Origin: Eggerthella lenta DSM 2243
GTDB lineage: Bacteria; Actinomycetota; Coriobacteriia; Coriobacteriales; Eggerthellaceae
DNA length: 64,000 bases
Assembly: GCF_000024265.1 (NCBI RefSeq)
Contig: NC_013204.1
Span: 310,001 to 374,000, forward strand
Direction: 5' to 3'
The notes below the pieces were generated by a model, which was not told where the DNA came from, did no database searches, and saw only the letters and a list, made by a program, of their open reading frames with translations. The position numbers and the translations under genes are program-made. Below, piece after piece: positions 58,403-64,000 of the stretch (within the stretch, counting starts at the first letter, position 1; each line of letters starts with the position of its first letter).

Positions 58403-58849
58403 CTAGTTGAAACGTTCGAGGACCTGTTTCATCTGCTGGCGCGTCTTGCGGTCGCCGTCGCGGTACTTGCCGATGACCACGCCGATGGCGGCGAACACGG
58501 CCAGCAGCACGGTGGGCCAGAATCCCACGATGAGGATGAGGGCTGCCGCGACGAAGCCGATGATGCCGTACAGCACCGCATGGCTGTGGTTCTCCACGTA
58601 CGGCGAGAACGCGCGCTTCATGCTGGCGTACACGCCCTTGTCGCGCTTCGTCTCGGCCGCTGCATTCGCCAGCACGTCGGACGGTGTGTCGGCCGTACGC
58701 TGCGGAGCCTTCTGCTCGTCGTGCTTCTGGTTCGAAGACGCGTAAGCGTTCGTCGTTTTCGGCTTCTGCTTCGCCGCCTGCGACTGCTTGGGCGCCGACT
58801 TCGGAGCCGGGGTGGCCGCAGGGTGGATGCGCATGGTGGACTGAGTCAT
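58403..58849 (-). CDS. Small membrane protein of the asp23 operon (DUF2273-like)
   Basis: 148 residues: a ~75-residue hydrophilic Gln/Lys/Thr-rich start, then two helices (VLYGIIGFVAAALILIVGFWPTVLLAVFAAIGVVIGKYRDG) and a short basic end (KTRQQMKQVLERF). DUF2273 proteins are typical between amaP and asp23. The helix pair GKYRDGDRKTR matches that family's pattern; the long N-terminus is unusual. Confidence 0.8.
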   Translation of the reverse strand: MTQSTMRIHPAATPAPKSAPKQSQAAKQKPKTTNAYASSNQKHDEQKAPQRTADTPSDVLANAAAETKRDKGVYASMKRAFSPYVENHSHAVLYGIIGFVAAALILIVGFWPTVLLAVFAAIGVVIGKYRDGDRKTRQQMKQVLERFN

Positions 58850-58860
58850 CGTCGCATCAC

Positions 58861-59481
58861 CTACTCGACCACGTGGGCGGGCACCGGTTTGGTCTGGTGC
58901 TGACGGCGCGTGTCGTCGGTATACTTCGTGGCCTGCTGCGTGAACGCGGGTGTAACCACGTCGGCGTCGCCTGCGAACGTGATGCGCACGGAGTCGACGG
59001 GGTAGCCGGTGAAGGCTTCAAGCGTCGCGGCGATCTCGTCCTGCAGCTTCGCGCCCAGCTGTCCCAGCTCGGCGTTTCGACCCGGATCGATCTTCGCGTG
59101 GATGCTCATGCGCGGGTCGTGCTTGTTCGTGATGTGAACCTTGACGTTGTCCGTGGACAGGCCGTGATGGCTCTCGACGACGTGCTTGACCGTGGACTGG
59201 ATGGCGTTCTGCGTGATGGCGATGCTGCCGTTGTCGCGCTCAAGCTCCAGCTGCGAGTTCTTGCCCGGAGCAGTGATGGCGCGAATCAACACGACCAGCA
59301 GGCCCAGCGCCGTGATGCCTAGCAGAACGGCCTCGACGACGAAGAACCACGGCATGCTCATGAGCCAGGCGATTGCCGGGAACAGCGGTTCCCAGGCGAA
59401 CCAAAGGGCTGCGAGCACGCCGATGCCCAGCACGGCAGCAACGACGAACACGATCATGCAAAAGCGTTTGAACTTTCCCAT
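58861..59481 (-). CDS. amaP: Alkaline shock response membrane anchor protein AmaP
   Basis: 206 residues: two helices at the N-terminus (CMIVFVVAAVLGIGVLAALWFAW and FFVVEAVLLGITALGLLVVLIRAI) and a cytoplasmic Asp23-like domain (GSIAITQNAIQSTVKHVVESHHGLSTDNVKVHITN...). First gene of the amaP-DUF2273-asp23 operon. Its leader carries a 12-bp inverted repeat that includes the ribosome site. Confidence 0.85.
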   Translation of the reverse strand: MGKFKRFCMIVFVVAAVLGIGVLAALWFAWEPLFPAIAWLMSMPWFFVVEAVLLGITALGLLVVLIRAITAPGKNSQLELERDNGSIAITQNAIQSTVKHVVESHHGLSTDNVKVHITNKHDPRMSIHAKIDPGRNAELGQLGAKLQDEIAATLEAFTGYPVDSVRITFAGDADVVTPAFTQQATKYTDDTRRQHQTKPVPAHVVE

Positions 59482-59490
59482 AGATGCCGC

Positions 59491-59560
59491 CTTTCTTCTA
59501 GAATGCGCACGCCCGATGGCGGTGCGCTGCCGGATAGAGTGGGACTACTCTAGAAGAAAG
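59491..59560 (-). promoter_or_regulatory. 12-bp inverted repeat in the amaP leader
   Basis: CTTTCTTCTAGA (59491-59502) and TCTAGAAGAAAG (59549-59560) are perfect complements, 46 bp apart. On the minus strand the amaP-proximal arm contains AGAAAG of the ribosome-binding site, so pairing would hide it if transcription starts upstream of 59560. It might instead be an operator. Confidence 0.5.
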
Positions 59561-59666
59561 CCGCAACGGGCGCGCCTGGCCGCGCAAAAGTGCCGCCAGC
59601 CGTTTGCCGTGTTGTTGAGCACCCGTACCCCTTTGCATGTCCGACGGCTCGGTAAAGGGGTTCGGG

Positions 59667-60653
59667 TCAGTCTATTTGCGTGAACCTGAACAGCTGCGGA
59701 CGGGCTATGGGCTCGGTCGGGCCGGGGTTCGCCTCCTCTTCCGCGGCTTGCGCGCGCAGGGCTTCGCCGTAGGCGCGCAGCGTTTCCTCGAGGTTGTCGA
59801 CCGGGGTTATGACGTAGGTTTTCGTTTCGGTCGTTCCATCGTCGTACGTGGCCGTCACCTTGAGACGCGCCTGCGCGATCATGTCGGCGTATTTGCGGAT
59901 GAGCAGCGCATTGAGGTTTTCGTGCATATTGACGTCCCATTTTCGACGATCGCCGTAGAACTCTCCCGTCGTGGCATCGTACAGCTCCGCCACCTCTCCC
60001 TCCAACGGGAACGAAACGCGCAGGGCGTGCCATATCTCGGTCTTGTTCGCGTTCTGCTCGTCGTAGTTCACGGTGAAGCTCGTGGTGCGATCTTCCGTAT
60101 AGGGGTCGTCGCCCTCCTGGTAGGAGAATTCGGGCATGCGGGCGTTCGTGTAGAACAGCACGCGGTCGCCTTCCACCGTGTAGGTGAGCGAAGCGACGTT
60201 CGTTCCCGTGCAGGAGAGGTCGAACAGATGGGCCACTGAGAGGTAGCGCTGCCCCGAGTCGGGCGCGTTGTCGGCGTTGTTCGGATCTATCTCCGGGTCG
60301 CTGCGCCACACTTTCGTGAAGCCGCCGTATCCGAAGTCGTCTGTGCCCGCATCGAGGGCGAAGGAGTTTTTCGCCGTCGCATTGTCGAGTTGCTGCGAGA
60401 TGGCGAACGCGACGCCGCTCGCAAGGGCAAGCACGCAAGCGGCTGCGATGACGGCCGTGACGAAGCGGCGCGTACGATAGCCGCTTTGGTTGCAGGTGCG
60501 CGGTCGGCGGGTAGGCTTCGCGTGCACCGCCTCCGCTGTGCGCAGGCGGTGCGCCTCGCGCATCACGCGATCGTGCACGCGGCCTGGCATCTCTATGTCG
60601 TCCATCAGCGCGCGGTACTGGTCCTGCTCGGGTGATTGTCCTGTCCGTTTCAA
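59667..60653 (-). CDS. Probable anti-sigma factor, membrane-anchored
   Basis: 328 residues. The TTG start overlaps the sigma factor stop (TTGA) and has AAAGGGGG ahead, so the two are translationally coupled. The first ~75 residues are basic and cytoplasmic (no zinc HxxxCxxC motif), then one membrane helix (FVTAVIAAACVLALASGVAFAI), then a large exported domain with beta-type segments (SVAHLFDLSCTGTNVASLTYTVEGDRVLFYT, ARLKVTATYDDGTTETKTYVITP) as in DUF4179-type anti-sigma factors. The role as anti-sigma is inferred from coupling and topology. Confidence 0.75.
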   Translation of the reverse strand: MKRTGQSPEQDQYRALMDDIEMPGRVHDRVMREAHRLRTAEAVHAKPTRRPRTCNQSGYRTRRFVTAVIAAACVLALASGVAFAISQQLDNATAKNSFALDAGTDDFGYGGFTKVWRSDPEIDPNNADNAPDSGQRYLSVAHLFDLSCTGTNVASLTYTVEGDRVLFYTNARMPEFSYQEGDDPYTEDRTTSFTVNYDEQNANKTEIWHALRVSFPLEGEVAELYDATTGEFYGDRRKWDVNMHENLNALLIRKYADMIAQARLKVTATYDDGTTETKTYVITPVDNLEETLRAYGEALRAQAAEEEANPGPTEPIARPQLFRFTQID

Positions 60654-61168
60654 AGGATGCCCCCTTTCCCCAGCATCTTCCCGAGTTGCGTTCGAGCCCG
60701 GCTCAGGCGCGAGCGAACCGTAGCGGGCGCGCAGTGCACGAGGCGGGCGATTTCCTCGGTCGAGAATCCCTCGTAGTAGTGCAGATGCACGATCAGGCGC
60801 ATCTTGTCGGGCAGGCGTCCTAGCGCTCGTCCGAGCTCGCTGTCCTGCAGGGCGCGTGCCGCATCGTCGCTGCGAGGATCTTCGCGGCCCGCATCGGGAA
60901 CCGCGTCGGTGAGTTCGGCGCGTCGTTTCCAGGCCGAACGGTGCAGGTCGCGGCAGCGGTTGATGGCGACGCAGAGCAACCATGCCTTGAGATGCTCGTC
61001 GTCTTTGAAAGCGGTTGCGTCTTTCAGCAGGCGCAGGAACACGTCTTGGCAGATGTCTTCCGCGTCGTGCGGGGACTGCGTTTGGTTGAGGGCCAGGCGG
61101 TAGACGGTGCTTCCCCAGGTGCGCATGGCGCGCTCCATGAAGTCGTCCTGCCTGAGCGTTGGTTGCAT
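60650..61168 (-). CDS. ECF RNA polymerase sigma factor
   Basis: 172 residues. Region 2: YRLALNQTQSPHDAEDICQDVFLRLLKDATAFKDDEHLKAWLLCVAINRCRDLHR. Region 4: LGRLPDKMRLIVHLHYYEGFSTEEIARLVHCAPATVRSRLSRARTQLGKML. AAGGAGG lies before the ATG. The target promoters are unknown; the asp23 operon is next on the same strand, a plausible target. Confidence 0.93.
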   Translation of the reverse strand: MQPTLRQDDFMERAMRTWGSTVYRLALNQTQSPHDAEDICQDVFLRLLKDATAFKDDEHLKAWLLCVAINRCRDLHRSAWKRRAELTDAVPDAGREDPRSDDAARALQDSELGRALGRLPDKMRLIVHLHYYEGFSTEEIARLVHCAPATVRSRLSRARTQLGKMLGKGGIL

Positions 61169-61229
61169 ACGGGGTATCGCCTCCTTGCCACCAACACGAA
61201 ACCGGCTTCGGAAATGTGCCCGGAATGAG

Positions 61230-61268
61230 AAAAAAGCGGCGAAGCGGGATTTCTCGCCGCTTCGCCGC
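61230..61268 (-). terminator. Terminator of the MoaE-like gene
   Basis: GCGGCGAAGCGG/CCGCTTCGCCGC; on the minus strand the stem runs into TTTTTT. Confidence 0.85.
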
Positions 61269-61378
61269 CTGTGAGCGCCGCCGAAGGGCGGCCTTATGTC
61301 GCGGGATCGCCTTTTCTGGCGGTTCCGCGCGACGAGACCTTTTCGCCGAGCTGCCCTGTTGCGTCCGCCGCCTTCGCT

Positions 61379-61774
61379 TTACGCGTAGATCTCTTTCTCC
61401 TCCACGAGGTCGTTCTTGATCTTGCCCACCAGCTTCTGCAGCGCGTCGATGCAGTTCGGTCGGATGTCGGCGCCGATGAGCACGTACATGATGGAGTCGC
61501 CCACGTTGAGCACGCCCTCGTTCAGCCACGTGCGCACGTAGTATACGCCCGGCCAGGTGAGGGCCTCTTGCACCGCTGCCTCCACGCCGGCCGCGTCGTA
61601 GGAGAATTCCACCTGGGCGACCTCGCCCAGGCCCTCGACGCCTTCGCGCACCTGCTTCTTCGGCGTGATGCGCACGATGCCGTTGTGGGTGAGGTACATG
61701 CCGCACTGCGCGGCGTTCGGATCCTGCTTCGCTTCCGCGAGCCATTGATCGATGGACGGTTCCTGCTGAGCCAT
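61379..61774 (-). CDS. MoaE-like molybdopterin synthase subunit
   Basis: 131 residues: SIDQWLAEAKQDPNAAQCGMYLTHNGIVRITPKKQVREG... resembles MoaE (large subunit of molybdopterin synthase) in size and in the segment ALTWPGVYYVRTWLNEGVLNVGDSIMYVLIGADIRPNCIDALQKLVGKIKNDLVEEKEIY. The usual MoaE catalytic Lys (KKE-type end) is approximated by the VEEKEIY ending, so the activity is not certain. RBS GAAGGGAG. It is monocistronic with its own terminator. Confidence 0.65.
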   Translation of the reverse strand: MAQQEPSIDQWLAEAKQDPNAAQCGMYLTHNGIVRITPKKQVREGVEGLGEVAQVEFSYDAAGVEAAVQEALTWPGVYYVRTWLNEGVLNVGDSIMYVLIGADIRPNCIDALQKLVGKIKNDLVEEKEIYA

Positions 61775-61928
61775 GCCGCTCCCTTCCTCGAGGATGATCG
61801 CCCCATTATACGCCATTGAGAATCGTGGGAGACGTTGCCATGAAGGGGCCTTGCCGCCGTCGGCCATCGCGTACGGCTCGTGCGGGCTCGCTTCGTCATC
61901 GACCTGACGGCGGATTGGGAAGCGAGGC

Positions 61929-62046
61929 GGCAGAGATCGCGCGCTATGCACGATTATCGGGGCTCGTCTTCGAAGGCGAAGAAGGAAAGCCCAGGTCGGA
62001 AGAAACGACGATGGCGGAGAATCGTACATAGCGCGCGATCTCTGCC
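61929..62046. repeat. 118-bp inverted-repeat hairpin
   Basis: Arms of 28 bp (GGCAGAGATCGCGCGCTATG... at 61929-61956 and its complement at 62019-62046, two mismatches) around ~62 bp. Both strands would encode the same peptide-like text, as expected from a long palindrome. Confidence 0.7.
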
Positions 62047-62118
62047 ATGCGGAGACGATCCATCGCGGGACCCTGCCGGCACGGGCACCATCCTGCATCC
62101 CGCTTCGACGCGCACAGA

Positions 62119-62134
62119 TGTTTCACGTGAAACA
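62119..62134. promoter_or_regulatory. parS-like site 9 within a 32-bp palindrome
   Basis: Exact TGTTTCACGTGAAACA; the symmetry extends to 32 bp (62111-62142, CGCACAGATG... to ...CATCTGTGCG). Confidence 0.75.
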
Positions 62135-62138
62135 TCTG

Positions 62139-62227
62139 TGCGCGGGCGGGAGCGAAGGGACGCGCGGGCGGGAGCGAAGGGACGCGCGGGCGGGAGCGAA
62201 GGGACGCGCGGGCGGGAGCGGGACGCG
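62139..62227. repeat. 22-bp tandem repeat, four units
   Basis: Unit CGCGCGGGCGGGAGCGAAGG+GA; three near-identical units (62139-62160, 62161-62182, 62183-62204) and a fourth partial one. It lies between two parS-like sites. Confidence 0.85.
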
Positions 62228-62290
62228 AGGCGCGGGGAGCATAGACGCGCACATGGGGCGCGAAACGCGGGGAGCGGGCGGATCCGAAGA

Positions 62291-62306
62291 TGTTTCACGT
62301 GAAACA
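62291..62306. promoter_or_regulatory. parS-like site 10
   Basis: Exact TGTTTCACGTGAAACA, 172 bp after site 9 and 215 bp before lysA. Confidence 0.75.
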
Positions 62307-62505
62307 TCTGTGCGCGTTGGTTAGAAAGCAACCGTCGACCTTCCATAACGTTCCCCCTGCATGGAGCGGCGCTTCGGCCGGCTTCCAAAAGCCGTTTAGC
62401 GCCTGCCGCAGGGTGGATGATTGCGACATTTTCGATCAGGGTGTCGCCGTGCGCGAGCGGGGATGATAGACTAGGCGAATCCCCAGGACGCACGAAAGGA
62501 ATCGC

Positions 62506-63861
62506 ATGTCTCTTCCCGCAGCCGACTTGAGCAAACAACCGGACAACCGCACCACCATGGAGCTGGGCGCGGTGCTTCCCTTGACCGCCGAGGTGAAGGA
62601 CGACCACCTGTATGTGGGCGGCGTCGATATGGTGGAGCTGGCGCGCGAGCAGGGCACGGCGCTGTACGTCATGGACGAGGCGGACATGCGCACGCGCATG
62701 GAAACCTACCTCGCGGCGTTCCGCAGCCGCTATCAGAACTCCGATGTCGTGTACGCCAGCAAGGCGTTCCTCAACAAGGAGGCCGCGCGCATCGTAGCCG
62801 ACGAGGGGCTGTGCCTCGACGTGTCAGGCGGCGGCGAGCTGGCCATCGCGTTGGCCGCGGGCTTCCCGACCGAGCGCATCTTCATGCACGGCAACAATAA
62901 AACGCCGCGCGAGCTGCGCGAAGCCATCCAGGCGGGCGTTGGCCGCATCATCATCGACAGCCGCATCGAGCTCAAGCGCATCTCCGAGATCGCGGGCGAG
63001 CTGGGCGTCGTGCAGCCTATTTACATGCGCATCACGCCGGGTGTCGAGGCCGACACCCATCAGTACATCCGCACGGGTTGCGAGGACTCGAAGTTCGGCT
63101 TCACCATGCGCGACGACTTCGCCTACGGGTGCGTGAAGGACGTGCTGGCGGCCCCGAACGTGAGGCTGGCGGGTCTGCACTGCCACATCGGCTCGCAGAT
63201 ATTCGCGCTGCATTCCTACCCTGAGGCCGTCGAGGTCATGGTGGAGCTTATGGCGCGCATCGAGGAAGGGTACGGCTATCGTATAGAGGAGCTGGACGTG
63301 GGCGGCGGCCTGGGCATCGCCTACACGGCCGACGACAAGCCGGCTTCCATCGACGAGTTCGCCGAAACGGTCACGTCGGCGGTGCACGCGGCGTGCGAGA
63401 AGTTCGGCGTGCCCGAGCCGCGCCTGCTCACCGAGCCGGGCCGCAGCCTGGTGGCCACGGCGGGCGTGACGCTGTACACGGTGGGCATTCTGAAAACGCT
63501 GCCGGGCATCCGCAAGTACGTGGCGGTGGACGGCGGCATGTCCGACAACATCCGCACGGCGCTGTACCACGCCGATTACGAGCCGGTCATCGCGAACAAG
63601 GCGGGTCAGCCGCGCACCGAGATCGTCACCATCGCGGGCAAGCACTGCGAAAGCGGCGACGCCGTGGTCATCGACATGCCGATGCAGCACCCCGACCTGG
63701 GCGACATCGTCGCCGTCTTCGGCACGGGCGCGTACTGCTACACTATGGCCAGCAACTACAACGGCCAGCCGCGGCCGGCCATCGTGTTCGTGAAGGACGG
63801 CCAGGCCCGCGTGACCACGCGACGCGAAACGTACGAAGACCTGATGAGCCGAGACATTTAG
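62506..63861 (+). CDS. lysA: Diaminopimelate decarboxylase
   Basis: PLP enzyme making lysine from meso-diaminopimelate; 451 residues. The PLP Lys is K86 (YASKAF). Also visible: ALYVMDEADMRTRM, LCLDVSGGGELAIA, MHGNNKTPRELREA, LHCHIGSQI, GGGLGIAY, LLTEPGRSLVATAG and the active-site Cys in HCESGD. AAAGGA precedes the ATG. A homoserine dehydrogenase follows 16 nt later, so the pair is an aspartate-pathway operon. Confidence 0.95.
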   Translation: MSLPAADLSKQPDNRTTMELGAVLPLTAEVKDDHLYVGGVDMVELAREQGTALYVMDEADMRTRMETYLAAFRSRYQNSDVVYASKAFLNKEAARIVADEGLCLDVSGGGELAIALAAGFPTERIFMHGNNKTPRELREAIQAGVGRIIIDSRIELKRISEIAGELGVVQPIYMRITPGVEADTHQYIRTGCEDSKFGFTMRDDFAYGCVKDVLAAPNVRLAGLHCHIGSQIFALHSYPEAVEVMVELMARIEEGYGYRIEELDVGGGLGIAYTADDKPASIDEFAETVTSAVHAACEKFGVPEPRLLTEPGRSLVATAGVTLYTVGILKTLPGIRKYVAVDGGMSDNIRTALYHADYEPVIANKAGQPRTEIVTIAGKHCESGDAVVIDMPMQHPDLGDIVAVFGTGAYCYTMASNYNGQPRPAIVFVKDGQARVTTRRETYEDLMSRDI

Positions 63862-63877
63862 GAAAAGGGAGCGCAGC

Positions 63878-64000
63878 ATGACGGTAAAACTGGGACTGGT
63901 GGGCACGGGCACGGTCGGCGGCGGGTGCATCGACATCCTGAAGAACCACCGCGAGGATTTCAAGCGCCACTACGGCATCGACGTGGAGCTCGTGCGCGTG
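63878..64000 (+). CDS. hom: Homoserine dehydrogenase (3' partial)
   Basis: Only 41 codons fit in the window: MTVKLGLVGTGTVGGGCIDILKNHREDFKRHYGID. GTGTVGGG is the NAD(P)-binding motif typical of homoserine dehydrogenase, and the aspartate-pathway neighbour lysA agrees. AAAAGGGA precedes the ATG. It runs off the end of the window. Confidence 0.85.
   Translation, partial: MTVKLGLVGTGTVGGGCIDILKNHREDFKRHYGIDVELVRV

Larger units (their letters stand above)
61775..62505. other. Intergenic region rich in palindromes and repeats
   Basis: 730 bp with no gene. It has the 118-bp inverted repeat (61929-62046), two parS-like sites (62119, 62291), a 22-bp tandem repeat between them, and the lysA upstream region. 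Small frames here are repeat translations only. Confidence 0.65.

Noticed and set aside
62139-62227. Tandem repeats as a CRISPR array
   Set aside because: Units abut directly without spacers and are only 22 bp; there are no cas genes.

Overview
The window is high-GC actinobacterial DNA that fits Eggerthella lenta or a very close relative (Coriobacteriia). The reasons are Tat-exported one-domain flavin oxidoreductases, a LuxR regulator with a multi-helix membrane domain, cytochrome bd without other oxidases, and a C-P lyase operon followed by a PHP-family gene. That last arrangement is known from E. lenta, where the PHP enzyme was characterised as a cyclic-phosphate dihydrolase. The assignment is by recognition, not by a database search.

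Layout. 1-1029: 3' part of an aldo/keto reductase with ferredoxin clusters. 1578-13738: a complete phosphonate locus on the + strand, phnD-C-E-E-G-H-I-J-K-M-L plus the PHP phosphodiesterase. It imports phosphonates, couples them to ribose, cleaves the C-P bond and recovers phosphate. phnN, phnP and phnF are absent. 13963-18375: an anion-permease-like transporter and a polar amino-acid ABC transporter whose permease carries its own exported domain. 18940-31850: cydAB, membrane and PH-domain proteins, HlyIII and HlyC/CorC family proteins, a PspC protein, a secreted lysozyme-like protein and two TrkA potassium-channel subunits. 32052-35894: an exported fumarate-reductase-like flavoprotein with its iron-sulfur partner and a TetR regulator, then a MOSC protein. 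36157-47245: purB, purC and purL, interleaved with an unusual membrane-anchored protein and a two-component system. 47340-56522: small proteins, a GNAT/YoaP protein, a DinD/Bro-N pseudogene, an MFS transporter, a lipase-like protein, and a LuxR/Tat-flavoprotein pair followed by a HemN-like protein that has lost its radical-SAM cysteines. 56624-61774: a tiny membrane peptide and, on the minus strand, asp23/DUF2273/amaP, an ECF sigma factor with its probable anti-sigma partner, and a MoaE-like protein. 62506-64000: lysA and the start of homoserine dehydrogenase.

The most striking layer is not protein coding. Ten copies of a parS-like palindrome (TGTTTCACGTGAAACA; eight exact, two with one mismatch) lie in the window, suggesting an origin-proximal ParB-binding zone. 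Several families of hairpin or inverted-repeat elements sit between genes and inside them: three ~100-bp hairpins whose outer arms differ but stay complementary (9338, 10370, 42724); two ~165-bp elements with 24-bp terminal inverted repeats (12751, 57191); a 52-bp palindromic element inserted in frame in both phnH and phnI; and several single long palindromes. The phn operon carries most of them and its proteins have been lengthened by them. No rRNA, tRNA, CRISPR array or intact insertion sequence was seen.
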